DNA of 64,000 nucleotides, from positions 1 to 64,000 of the forward strand of contig NZ_UFQC01000020.1 in the NCBI RefSeq assembly GCF_900496975.1. The letters run 5' to 3'. Source of the DNA: Achromobacter veterisilvae (GTDB lineage Bacteria; Pseudomonadota; Gammaproteobacteria; Burkholderiales; Burkholderiaceae_B). Position 1 is the first letter of the stretch. The number at the start of each line of letters is the position of its first letter. The notes below the pieces were generated by a model, which saw only the letters and a program-made list of their open reading frames with translations, was not told the DNA's origin and made no database searches. The position numbers were made by a program, and so were the translations under genes. Below, piece by piece: positions 51,504-60,029 of this stretch.

Positions 51504-51965
51504 ATGCAGGACAGCAAAGCGAACGAGCAGAAAGTGGAAATGTGGACGGACGGCGCCTGCAAGGGCAACCCCGGCCCGGGCGGCTGGGGCGTGCTGATGC
51601 GCGCCGGCAGCCACGAGAAGACGCTGCATGGGGGCGAACTCCAGACCACCAACAACCGCATGGAACTGCTGGCGGTCATCCAGGGCCTGCGGGCGCTCAA
51701 GCGCCCGTGCGCGGTCACCATCCACACGGATTCCCAGTACGTGATGAAGGGCATGACGGAGTGGCTGGCCAACTGGAAACGGCGCGGCTGGATGACGGCG
51801 GACAAGAAACCCGTCAAGAACGCCGAACTGTGGCAGTTGCTGGACGAGCAGGTGGGCCGCCATACCGTGTCGTGGCGCTGGGTCCGCGGGCACGCCGGGG
51901 ATCCCGGCAACGAACGGGCCGACCAGTTGGCGAACCTGGGCGTGGACGTGGCCCGGCGGGCCTGA
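51504..51965 (+). CDS. rnhA: Ribonuclease HI
   Basis: The 153-residue enzyme has the catalytic carboxylates D16 ([12 protein letters not shown]), E54 (NNRMELLA), D76 (HTDSQYV) and D140 ([10 protein letters not shown]), with H130. It degrades RNA in RNA-DNA hybrids. In related genomes rnhA is usually followed closely by dnaQ; here an RND pump lies between them. Confidence 0.95.
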   Translation: MQDSKANEQKVEMWTDGACKGNPGPGGWGVLMRAGSHEKTLHGGELQTTNNRMELLAVIQGLRALKRPCAVTIHTDSQYVMKGMTEWLANWKRRGWMTADKKPVKNAELWQLLDEQVGRHTVSWRWVRGHAGDPGNERADQLANLGVDVARRA

Positions 51966-52165
51966 TCCCATCCGGGCGGCCGGCGGCGGCATTGGGATAT
52001 ACCCTCAAATCCGCCTTTCAGGGCAAATTTAGTTCTTTCATCCGGCTTCTGGATTGTTCCAGTATGTAAATTCGGGTGCTAAAGTGCCAACCCTCATTCC
52101 TGTTCCTGCGGGGCCGTCCGGGCGGGGTTAGTTCTGCCCGCGCCGCGATACCGCGACATTCGCGC

Positions 52166-53257
52166 ATGAAAAAAGCAGTACTGCTGGCCGCCGTAGCGGC
52201 AGGGTTGGCCGCGGGGGCCGCGCTCGGTATTTTTGTGCCGCGCTGGCTCGCGCCCGGAGCGACTCCCACCCAGGCCGCCTCCGGCGCCGCCAATTCTTCC
52301 GTGACGCCCGCCGCGCCTGTCCGGGTCGAAGTGGCCGCGGTCAAGGAAATCCCGTTCGCGCGCGGCCTGTCGGCCGTGGGCAGTCTGCGTTCCGACGAAT
52401 CCGTCGTGCTGCGGCCGGAAGTCGCCGGCCGCATCCAGTCCATCGAGTTCAAGGAAGGCCAGCCGGTGAAGCGGGGCGACGTCCTGCTCCGCCTGGACGA
52501 TTCCGTGCCGCGGGCCGAACTGGCCCAGGCGCGGGCCAACCTCACGCTGGCGCAGAGCCATTACCGGCGCGCCGTGGAACTGCAGGGCAAGGGCTTCGTC
52601 AGCCAGCAGGCCCGCGACGAGGCGGCCAGCACGCTGAAGGTGCAGGAGGCCGCCGTGACGCTGGCGCAGGCGCGGCTGGACAAAATGACGATCACGGCGC
52701 CGTTCGGCGGCATCGTGGGCCTGCGCAGCGTGTCCGTGGGCGACTACGTGAACCAGGGCCAGGACCTGGCTCCGCTCGAGGCGATCGATCCGCTCAAGGT
52801 GGACTTCCGCGTGCCGGAAATGTATCTGAGCAAGGTGGGGGTGGGCCAGCAACTGACCCTGCGCCTGGACGCGCTGCCGGGCCAGGAGCGGCAGGGCGTG
52901 GTGTACGCCGTCAGCCCGCTGGTCGACGCCGGCGGCCGTTCCATCCTGCTGCGCGCCACCGTCGCCAACAAGGACGCCGTGCTGCGTCCGGGCATGTTCG
53001 CCCGGGTGCAGTTGCTGTTCAGCCAGGACAAGGCCCTGGTCGCCCCGGAAGCCGCGCTATCGCCCTCGGGAGAAACGCAGTACGTTTACCGGGTCAAGAA
53101 CGGCGTGGCCGAGCGGCGCGAGGTCACGATCGGCGAGCGCCGCGAAGGCCGCGTGGAAATCCTGACCGGCGTGGCGGCGGGCGACCACCTGGTGGTGTCC
53201 GGCCTGCAGCGCGTGACGGACGGCGCGCCCGTGACCGTGCTGGGCAACGGCGCGTGA
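52166..53257 (+). CDS. RND efflux periplasmic adaptor (membrane fusion protein)
   Basis: The 363-residue protein has an N-terminal membrane/signal segment (AVLLAAVAAGLAAGAALGIF). It also has the lipoyl half-motifs (VLRPEVAGRIQSIEFKEGQP; ITAPFGGIVGLRSVSVGDYV), an alpha-hairpin and a beta-barrel (GQQLTLRLDALPGQERQGVV), as in AcrA/MdtA. It bridges the RND pump encoded 33 bp downstream to an outer-membrane channel not encoded here. The start at 52166 gives a normal N-terminus. Confidence 0.92.
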   Translation: MKKAVLLAAVAAGLAAGAALGIFVPRWLAPGATPTQAASGAANSSVTPAAPVRVEVAAVKEIPFARGLSAVGSLRSDESVVLRPEVAGRIQSIEFKEGQPVKRGDVLLRLDDSVPRAELAQARANLTLAQSHYRRAVELQGKGFVSQQARDEAASTLKVQEAAVTLAQARLDKMTITAPFGGIVGLRSVSVGDYVNQGQDLAPLEAIDPLKVDFRVPEMYLSKVGVGQQLTLRLDALPGQERQGVVYAVSPLVDAGGRSILLRATVANKDAVLRPGMFARVQLLFSQDKALVAPEAALSPSGETQYVYRVKNGVAERREVTIGERREGRVEILTGVAAGDHLVVSGLQRVTDGAPVTVLGNGA

Positions 53258-53290
53258 CGCCGCCCCTTTTCCCTTTTTGGCGGTAGCGCA

Positions 53291-56200
53291 ATGCGTATCT
53301 CGGAAACCTGCATCAAGCGGCCGGTGTTTGCGTCGGTCCTGTCGCTGATCATCGTGCTGATCGGCCTGATTTCGTATTCGCGCCTGACCGTGCGCGAATA
53401 TCCGAAGATCGACGAGCCCATCGTCTCGGTGGACACCACCTACAAGGGCGCTTCGCCCGAGGTGATCGAATCCCAGGTGACCAAGCCGCTGGAGGACCAG
53501 CTCGCCGGCATCGAGGGCGTGGACGTGATGACCTCGCGCAGCCGCTCCGAACGCAGCCTGATCAACATCAAGTTCAACCTGTCCCGCGACCCCGACGCGG
53601 CCGCGGCCGAAGTCCGCGACAAGGTGTCGCGCGCCCGGCGCTTCCTGCCCGACGAGATCGACGAACCCATCATCGGCAAGGTCGAGGCGGATTCCCAGCC
53701 CATCATCTACATCGCGGTGGAGTCCGGCACGTATTCCGCCATCCAGACGTCCGACTACATCAACCGCTACATCAAGACCCGCCTGTCGGTGCTGCCCGGG
53801 GCGGCGGAAGTGCGCGTCTTCGGCGAGCGCCTGCCGTCCATGCGCATCTACGTGGACCGCGACAAGCTGGCCGCCTACGGCCTGACCGTGCAGGAGGTGG
53901 AAGCCGCGCTGCGCAGCCAGAACGTGGAGATCCCGGCCGGCCGCATCGAGTCCCGCGCGCGCGAGTTCTCGGTCGTGTCCTCGACCGACCTGCAGACGCC
54001 GGCGCAGTTCGAGGACGTGATCGTCGCCAACGTGAAGGGCTACCCGGTCCGCCTGCGCGACGTGTCCAAGGTGGAGATCGGGGCCGCCAACGACCGCGTG
54101 CTGTCGCGCTTCAACGGCAAGCCCGCGATCAACATCGGCGTGACCCGGCAATCCACCGCCAACCCGCTGGAACTGTCCAAGGCGGCGCGGGAAGAGGTGG
54201 CCCGCCTGAACGAGAACCTGCCGGCCGGCATGAAGCTGAACATCGCGTACGACTCGTCGGTGTTCATCGAGCGCTCCATCGACTCCGTGTTCCACACCAT
54301 CGGCGAGGCCATCGTGCTGGTGGTGCTGGTGATCTTCTTCTTCCTGCGCAACCTGCGCGCCAGCATCATCCCCATCGTCACCATCCCGGTATCGCTGGTG
54401 GGCGCCTGCGCGCTGATGTACCTGTTCGGATTTTCGATCAACACGCTGACCCTGCTGGCCATGGTGCTGGCCATCGGCCTGGTGGTGGACGACGCCATCG
54501 TGGTGCTGGAGAACATCTTCCGCCACATCGAGGACGGCATGCCGCGCAAGGAAGCCGCCCTGCGCGGATCCCGCGAGATCGGCTTCGCCGTGGTCGCGAT
54601 GACGATGACGCTGGTCACCGTGTATGCGCCGCTGGCGTTCGCCACGGGCCGCACGGGGCGGCTGTTCATCGAATTCGCGCTGGCGCTGGCCGGCGCGGTG
54701 CTGGTGTCGGGCTTCGTGGCGCTGACGCTCACCCCCATGATGTGTTCGGTGCTGCTGCGCCACCAGAGCAGCCACAGCCGCTGGTACAACCTGATCGAAG
54801 GCTGGCTGGACGCCATGAGCCGCGGCTACCGGCGCGTGCTGGCGGCGTCCCTGCGCCACCGCTGGCTGGTGGTGGCGATCGGCATCGCGGTCGCGGCCGC
54901 CAGCGGCGTGCTGTTCAAGGTGGTCAAGAGCGAACTGGCGCCCATCGAAGACCGCGGCGTGGTGTTCGGCATCGTCAGCTCGCCGGAAGGCGCCACGCTG
55001 AACTACACGCTCGAGAGCATGCTGGGCATCGAGAAATTCTATTCCGACATCCCCGAGGCCAGCGGCAGCCAGGTGACGGTGGGCTTCCCCACCGTGACGG
55101 ACGGCACCGCCATCCTGCGCCTGAAGCCCTGGGAAGAGCGCAGCCGCAGGCAGCAGGCCATCACGCAGCAGTTGCAGCCGCAGTTCGCCTCGCTGCCGGG
55201 CGTGCGCGCCTTCCCGACCAATCCGCCGTCGCTGGGCCAGTCGGCGCGCTCCAAGCCGGTGGAATTCATCATCATGAGCCAGGCTTCGTACGCGGAACTG
55301 GCGCGCCTGACCGAAGTGTTCCTGACCGAGCTGCGCAAGTATCCCGGCCTGATCAACCTGGACACCGACCTGCGCCTGAACACGCCCGAACTGCGCGTGC
55401 GGGTGGACCGCGACAAGATGGCCGACGTGGGCGCCAACGTGGACACGGTGGGCCGGACGCTGGAATCCATGCTGGGCGGCCGCCAGGTCACGCGCTACAA
55501 GGACGAGGGCGAACAGTACGACGTGATCGTCCAGGTGACGCCGCGCGACCGCGCCAATCCCACCGACATCTCGGGCATCTACGTTCGGGCGCGCGACGGC
55601 AGCATGGTGCAACTGGACAACCTGCTGGGCGTGCACGAAGGCGTGTCGCCGCAGTCGCTGAACCACTTCAACCGGCTGCGCGCGGTGAAGATCGACGGCG
55701 CCGTGGCGCCGGGCTATGCGCTGGGCGAGGTCCTGACGCACATGCACCAGGTGGCGCGCGACGTGCTGCCCAACACCATCATCACCGACCTGGACGGCCA
55801 GTCGCGCGAATTCCGCGATTCCTCCGGCAGCATCTACCTGGTCTTCGCGATGGCGCTGGCCTTCATCTACCTGGTGCTGGCGGCGCAATTCGAGAGCTGG
55901 CGCAATCCGTTCATCATCATGCTGTCGGTGCCGCTGTCCATGACCGGCGCGCTGCTGGCGCTGTGGCTGACCGGGGGCACCTTGTCCATCTACAGCCAGA
56001 TCGGCCTGATCACGCTGGTCGGCCTGATCACCAAGCACGGCATCCTGATCGTCGAATTCACGAACCAGTTGCGCGACGAGGGCAAGGAACTGTTCGAAGC
56101 CGTCACCGAGGCCAGCGTGCTGCGCCTGCGCCCCATCCTGATGACGACCGGCGCCATGGTGCTGGGCACCGTGCCCCTGGCGCTGTCCTCGGGCGCGGGG

Positions 56201-56407
56201 GCGGAATCGCGCCAGCAGATCGGCTGGGTTCTCGTCGGCGGGCTGATGCTGGGTACACTACTGACCTTGTTCGTCGTGCCGGTGGCCTACACGCTGATTG
56301 CCACCGCACGCAAGAAACCCGGCCAGGCCGGCAGCGCAGCGCATCATCCGGACCCCGCTCCGGCCCCGCACACGCCGCCGGCCTCGCCCGCCCAAGCGTC
56401 GGAATAG
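53291..56407 (+). CDS. RND efflux transporter (HAE1 type)
   Basis: The 1038-residue protein begins MRISETCIKRPVFASVL. It has 12 membrane helices, two large periplasmic loops and the proton-relay aspartates in AIGLVVDDAIVVLENIFRHI, typical of AcrB/MdtB-like drug and solvent pumps. It forms an operon with the adaptor before it. Substrates cannot be read from sequence, and there is no adjacent regulator or outer-membrane factor. Confidence 0.94.
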   Translation: MRISETCIKRPVFASVLSLIIVLIGLISYSRLTVREYPKIDEPIVSVDTTYKGASPEVIESQVTKPLEDQLAGIEGVDVMTSRSRSERSLINIKFNLSRDPDAAAAEVRDKVSRARRFLPDEIDEPIIGKVEADSQPIIYIAVESGTYSAIQTSDYINRYIKTRLSVLPGAAEVRVFGERLPSMRIYVDRDKLAAYGLTVQEVEAALRSQNVEIPAGRIESRAREFSVVSSTDLQTPAQFEDVIVANVKGYPVRLRDVSKVEIGAANDRVLSRFNGKPAINIGVTRQSTANPLELSKAAREEVARLNENLPAGMKLNIAYDSSVFIERSIDSVFHTIGEAIVLVVLVIFFFLRNLRASIIPIVTIPVSLVGACALMYLFGFSINTLTLLAMVLAIGLVVDDAIVVLENIFRHIEDGMPRKEAALRGSREIGFAVVAMTMTLVTVYAPLAFATGRTGRLFIEFALALAGAVLVSGFVALTLTPMMCSVLLRHQSSHSRWYNLIEGWLDAMSRGYRRVLAASLRHRWLVVAIGIAVAAASGVLFKVVKSELAPIEDRGVVFGIVSSPEGATLNYTLESMLGIEKFYSDIPEASGSQVTVGFPTVTDGTAILRLKPWEERSRRQQAITQQLQPQFASLPGVRAFPTNPPSLGQSARSKPVEFIIMSQASYAELARLTEVFLTELRKYPGLINLDTDLRLNTPELRVRVDRDKMADVGANVDTVGRTLESMLGGRQVTRYKDEGEQYDVIVQVTPRDRANPTDISGIYVRARDGSMVQLDNLLGVHEGVSPQSLNHFNRLRAVKIDGAVAPGYALGEVLTHMHQVARDVLPNTIITDLDGQSREFRDSSGSIYLVFAMALAFIYLVLAAQFESWRNPFIIMLSVPLSMTGALLALWLTGGTLSIYSQIGLITLVGLITKHGILIVEFTNQLRDEGKELFEAVTEASVLRLRPILMTTGAMVLGTVPLALSSGAGAESRQQIGWVLVGGLMLGTLLTLFVVPVAYTLIATARKKPGQAGSAAHHPDPAPAPHTPPASPAQASE

Positions 56408-56414
56408 CCGTTAT

Positions 56415-57137
56415 ATGCGCCAGATCATCTTTGACACTGAAACCACAGGACTGGATCCCGCCCAGGGCCACCGCATCGTCGAGATCGGCTGTGTGGAACT
56501 GGTCAACCGGATGTCCACGGGCAACAACCTGCACATCTACCTGAATCCGGACCGCGACAGCGATCCCGAGGCGCTGGCGGTGCACGGGCTGACCACGGAA
56601 TTCCTCTCCGACAAGCCCCGCTTCGCCGAGGTCGCGGACGAATTCGTCAAGTTCATCCAGGGCGCGGAACTCATCGCGCACAACGCCGCGTTCGACGTGA
56701 AGTTCTTCAACGCCGAACTCGCCAAGACCGGCCGCGGCCCGGTCACGGATTTCTGCGAGACGGTCACCGATTCGCTGCTGCACGCGCGCTCGATGTTCCC
56801 CGGCAAGCGCAACTCGCTGGACGCGCTGTGCGACCGCTTCGGCATTTCCAACGCCCACCGGACGCTGCACGGCGCCTTGCTGGACTCGCAGTTGCTGGCG
56901 GAAGTCTGGCTGGCCATGACCCGCGGCCAGGACGCGCTCCTGATCGACGTGGACGACGGCGGCAGCGCCGGCGGCAACGGCGTCGTGCTGGCCAGGTTCG
57001 ACGCCTCGGGCCTGCCCGTGCTGAAGGCCAGCGACGAAGACCTGGCCGAACACGAGGCCTATCTTGCCGCGCTGGACAAGTCCGTGGGCGGGGAGTGCGT
57101 CTGGCGCAAGATGGACGCGCCGGTGGCGGCTGTTTGA
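56415..57137 (+). CDS. dnaQ: DNA polymerase III epsilon subunit (3'-5' exonuclease)
   Basis: The 240-residue DnaQ-family exonuclease has ExoI IFDTETTGLD (D7, E9), ExoII HNAAFDVKFF and the HGALLDSQLLAEVW ExoIII region, and a C-terminal tail for binding the alpha subunit. It proofreads replication. It starts 7 bp after the RND gene and precedes tRNA-Val. Confidence 0.95.
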   Translation: MRQIIFDTETTGLDPAQGHRIVEIGCVELVNRMSTGNNLHIYLNPDRDSDPEALAVHGLTTEFLSDKPRFAEVADEFVKFIQGAELIAHNAAFDVKFFNAELAKTGRGPVTDFCETVTDSLLHARSMFPGKRNSLDALCDRFGISNAHRTLHGALLDSQLLAEVWLAMTRGQDALLIDVDDGGSAGGNGVVLARFDASGLPVLKASDEDLAEHEAYLAALDKSVGGECVWRKMDAPVAAV

Positions 57138-57155
57138 ATTCTTTTTGAGGCCTGC

Positions 57156-57185
57156 TTGCACACGTTCAAAAAAACGTGCTAATAT
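57156..57185 (+). promoter_or_regulatory. Promoter of tRNA-Val
   Basis: TTGCAC (57156-57161) and TAATAT (57180-57185) are spaced 18 bp and end 13 bp before the mature tRNA. The spacer contains CACGTT / AACGTG repeats flanking an A-run that may also serve dnaQ transcript ending. Confidence 0.6.
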
Positions 57186-57198
57186 TTCGCCTCTTTCG

Positions 57199-57273
57199 GG
57201 GTGGTTAGCTCAGTGGTAGAGCACTGCCTTCACACGGCAGGGGTCACTGGTTCGAACCCAGTACTACCCACCA
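57199..57273 (+). tRNA. tRNA-Val (anticodon CAC)
   Basis: The 75-nt cloverleaf has acceptor GGGTGGT pairing with ACTACCC (one G-U), D arm TAGCTCAGTGGTAGAGC, anticodon stem CTGCC/GGCAG with loop TTCACAC (anticodon CAC), T arm ACTGG-TTCGAAC-CCAGT, discriminator A and encoded CCA. Confidence 0.96.
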
Positions 57274-57356
57274 AAGACCCTTGAGAGACAACGCCTGCGC
57301 CAAGCTTGCCGTTGTCGGTATCAAGGTAAAAAGTCCAGGCAAGAAAGACGCAAAGC

Positions 57357-57385
57357 AAAAAGCCAACCTCGCGGTTGGCTTTTTT
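57357..57385 (+). terminator. Intrinsic terminator downstream of tRNA-Val
   Basis: AGCCAACC-tcgc-GGTTGGCT with flanking A-run and following T-run (TTTTTGTTTTTG) is a textbook rho-independent terminator, 88 bp after the tRNA. Confidence 0.85.
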
Positions 57386-57578
57386 GTTTTTGTTCTGGTG
57401 GCGGCTTAGCCACGGTATCTGCGCGCAAGCCATTGCGCAGGCTCGCCCCATTCATTACCCTTCTCTTGATTTGACGCAAGCGGGCCTTCATCGATTGAGC
57501 CGCATCGCGTGCTGGCCTGTCTATCATTGATGACAAAGGCCTGGCCGGGAGCCGGGCCGGGACGAACAGGAGAAGGCG
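57386..57578. other. Intergenic stretch without recognised gene
   Basis: Apart from the terminator, the interval 57274-57578 holds no coding frame that I can support. Its last bases (AGGAGA at 57568) are the ribosome-binding site of the small membrane protein gene that follows. The open frame on the minus strand over the tRNA is an artefact. Confidence 0.6.
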
Positions 57579-57746
57579 ATGCCCCCGAATACCAATACCA
57601 TGCTGATCATCATCGTCACGGGCGTGGCGCTCATGCTGGTCGGTTTCGGGCTGCGCGACCGCAATATCGGGATGGGCTTGATGGGCCTGGGCCTCATCAC
57701 CGCCATCGGCACCATCATCTACAAGGCCTACATTACCTTCTATTGA
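57579..57746 (+). CDS. Small hydrophobic membrane protein (55 aa)
   Basis: The frame MPPNTNTMLIIIVTGVALML... encodes 55 residues with two likely membrane helices (LIIIVTGVALMLVGF and GLMGLGLITAIGTIIYKAY) separated by a charged turn GLRDRN. A good AGGAGA ribosome-binding site lies 7 nt upstream. No family is recognised. It lies between the tRNA-Val terminator and the convergent YaiI-like gene. Confidence 0.65.
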   Translation: MPPNTNTMLIIIVTGVALMLVGFGLRDRNIGMGLMGLGLITAIGTIIYKAYITFY

Positions 57747-57762
57747 CGGCCGGGCCGGCCAC

Positions 57763-58218
57763 TCAGCGCTGGCGCGCCGCGCGCGCCAGCAGGGTGTCCA
57801 ACTGGTTGGCGAACGCCTTGCGGTCGGCGTGGCTGAACGACGCCGGGCCGCCCGTGTCCACGCCGCTCGCGCGCAACTCTTCCATCATGTCCCGCACTGC
57901 CAGCCGTTCGCGGATGGTCTCCGGCGAATAGCGTTCGCCGCGCGGATTCAGCGCCATCGCGCCTTTCTCCAGCACCTGCGCGGCAAGCGGGATGTCGCCG
58001 GTGATCACCAGGTCTCCCTTTTCGGCGCGTTCGGCGATGTGCGCGTCGGCGACGTCGAAGCCGCGCGGCACCTGCACCGCGCGGATCAGGGGCGAGGGCG
58101 GGGTGTAGAGCGGCTGGTTGGCCACCAGGGTCAGGGGCGTCTGCCAGCGTTGCGCGGCGCGGAACAGGATGTCCTTGATGACCGCCGGGCAGGCGTCGGC
58201 ATCGACCCAGATGTGCAT
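57763..58218 (-). CDS. UPF0178/DUF188 (YaiI/YqxD) family protein
   Basis: The 151-residue protein has the family motifs [39 protein letters not shown] and [18 protein letters not shown], resembling PIN/NYN-like nucleases. Biochemical function is not established. It starts 4 bp after the stop of the 88-residue gene upstream, so the two form a unit. Confidence 0.88.
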   Translation of the reverse strand: MHIWVDADACPAVIKDILFRAAQRWQTPLTLVANQPLYTPPSPLIRAVQVPRGFDVADAHIAERAEKGDLVITGDIPLAAQVLEKGAMALNPRGERYSPETIRERLAVRDMMEELRASGVDTGGPASFSHADRKAFANQLDTLLARAARQR

Positions 58219-58222
58219 CGCG

Positions 58223-58489
58223 CTATTCGCCCAGCGCTTTGCGCAGCGCCTCGGTCACGATGTCGTTGGTGGAGACGCCGCGTTCGGCCGCCGCGGCGCG
58301 CAGCCTGTCGGCGTCGGCCTGGGACAGTTTCAGCGGGAACGGCACCAGGCCCGCGGCCTGGTCCAGTTTGCGCTGTTCGCGGCGGTCCAGCGCGTGCGAC
58401 GCGGCGCCGTAGCGGTCCGGCGTGCCCGCCTGCTTGAGCTGGCCGGCCAGCTTCAGGGCCTGGTTTTTCTGCAGATCGAATTTGTTCAT
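58223..58489 (-). CDS. Small conserved-looking protein with C-terminal ribbon-helix-helix-like region
   Basis: The 88-residue protein ([20 protein letters not shown]...) is basic and ends with [20 protein letters not shown]...ALRKAL, similar to ribbon-helix-helix segments. It is translationally adjacent to the YaiI-like gene. DNA binding is a guess from the C-terminal pattern. Confidence 0.65.
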   Translation of the reverse strand: MNKFDLQKNQALKLAGQLKQAGTPDRYGAASHALDRREQRKLDQAAGLVPFPLKLSQADADRLRAAAAERGVSTNDIVTEALRKALGE

Positions 58490-58530
58490 GGATATTCCTG
58501 ACGAGGAGCGCCATCATAAGCGCAACGGCC

Positions 58531-60027
58531 TCATCGCGGTTTGCCGTGCTCCAGCGCCGCCAGGCCTTCCAGGGCGCCGTCGTGCAGCGGCACGGTCAAA
58601 CCGCGCCGGGCGGTGGCGACCGACACCTGGGCGCCCTGCGCCGATCCGGCGGCCAGCAGGTCCTGCCCCGTCAGGTAGACGGCGCGCACGATCGTCAGGG
58701 CTTCGTCCCGGGTCAGGTCGGCGGTGGTGAGCAGCAGCGCCGCCATGCCCACGGTGGGTATCCGTTCCGCCTGGTTGGGATAGGTGCCCGCGGCGATGTC
58801 CAGCGGCATCAGGGCGCTGTCCGCGGCCGTCAGCGCCGCGATGGCGGCGGGATCCAGCGGCAGCAGTTTCAGGCGGGCCTGGGTCAGGGCGTCGCGCAGC
58901 GGCGCCGCGGGCACGCCGATCACCTGGGCGGCCGCGTCGACCTCGCCCGAATTCAGCGCGGGCAGGGAAGCCGCGAACGGCGTGCTGGCGACGGTGTAGT
59001 CGCGGCCGGCCTGCAGCCCGTGCGCCGCCAGCACCGCTTCCAGCGTGGCGCGCACCGCCGAGCCTTCCGGCCCCAGCGCGATGGTCTTGCCCTTCAGGTC
59101 GCGCACGCCGCGCAGGGCGGCATCGTCGCGAACGACGATGTGCACCAGTTCCGGATACAGGCTGCCCAGGGCGCGCAGGCCGGTGAACGGTCCCTGGGAG
59201 GCGAACGGCCCCTTGCCGTCATAGGCCAGCCGCGCCGTGTCGGCCTGCGCCAGGCCGACCACCGCGTCGCCGCTGCGCAGCAGCGCGATGTTCTCGGCGC
59301 TGCCGCCCGTGATCAGCGGCGAGACCCGGATCTGCTGCGCGCGCGCCACGTCGCTCAAGGCTCGCGCGAACGCCACGTATTCGCCGCGGTCCGGGCCGCC
59401 GGCCAGGGGATAGCCTTGCTGCAGGCGGGACAGGCGGCCGTGGATGCGGGCCACCGAGCGCTCCAGTTCCTGCTGCACCACGTGCTGCGCGGTGCTGGAG
59501 GCGCTGTAGGCGACGGAATGGGTGATCTGATCCAGCGTGTCCAGCAACTGGCGCGTGACGGGCGGCGGCGCGCCGGTATCCAGGCTGGGCGCTTCGGCCG
59601 CCTTGAACCCGGCCGGGGTCACCAGCGTCCAGGCCTTGCCTTCCTGGCGGTAGATGGCGCTGGCGTGCGCGACGATGCGGTCGCCGGCCTGGTTGCCGCC
59701 GGACTTCACGCCGCTGATGCTGCGCGGGCCCGCGCCCAGCAGCGTGACCAGCGAGGCCGCGCCGGGCTGGTCCCAGGCGCCCAGCGAGACATCGCGGTCC
59801 AGGTCGAGCGCGACGTCGTAATAGACCACGCGGCGGGTCTCGCCCGCGGGGGCGCCGTTGTCCGCGGCGGATCCCATGCGCTTGAGTTCGGCGATCCGGA
59901 ACAGGCCTTCGCCGTAGGCGGCGGCCAGGCTGCGTTCGACGTCGGCCCGCAGCGCGTCGGCGTCGGGCGCGCGGCCGCAGGCGGCCAGCGCCAGGCACAG
60001 GACGAGGAGAACGAAGCGTTTGAACAT
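58531..60027 (-). CDS. TAXI-family solute-binding lipoprotein with extra N-terminal domain
   Basis: The 498-residue protein has a lipoprotein signal (LVLCLALAACG). An N-terminal region of about 180 residues has no clear family. The rest is a TAXI-type TRAP solute-binding domain (ISPLITGGSAENIALL-like segment, VRDLKGKTIALGPEGSAVRA, ALNSGEVDAAAQVIG). TAXI proteins usually work with a fused TRAP permease, absent here. Instead the gene lies 2 bp after a GltS-type symporter gene, with which it is probably co-expressed. Confidence 0.82.
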   Translation of the reverse strand: MFKRFVLLVLCLALAACGRAPDADALRADVERSLAAAYGEGLFRIAELKRMGSAADNGAPAGETRRVVYYDVALDLDRDVSLGAWDQPGAASLVTLLGAGPRSISGVKSGGNQAGDRIVAHASAIYRQEGKAWTLVTPAGFKAAEAPSLDTGAPPPVTRQLLDTLDQITHSVAYSASSTAQHVVQQELERSVARIHGRLSRLQQGYPLAGGPDRGEYVAFARALSDVARAQQIRVSPLITGGSAENIALLRSGDAVVGLAQADTARLAYDGKGPFASQGPFTGLRALGSLYPELVHIVVRDDAALRGVRDLKGKTIALGPEGSAVRATLEAVLAAHGLQAGRDYTVASTPFAASLPALNSGEVDAAAQVIGVPAAPLRDALTQARLKLLPLDPAAIAALTAADSALMPLDIAAGTYPNQAERIPTVGMAALLLTTADLTRDEALTIVRAVYLTGQDLLAAGSAQGAQVSVATARRGLTVPLHDGALEGLAALEHGKPR

Positions 60028-60029
60028 GC

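Noticed and set aside
53057..56038. 993-codon minus-strand open frame opposite the RND pump
   Set aside because: Same kind of shadow; the plus-strand frame is a full-length RND transporter.
57199..57273. tRNA-Val as an integration site for an island
   Set aside because: No duplicated tRNA 3' end or integrase gene was found nearby.
57230..57451. Minus-strand open frame ending in GSTGFEPVTPAV
   Set aside because: The ending is the antisense translation of the tRNA-Val T arm and acceptor, a common spurious call over tRNA genes.
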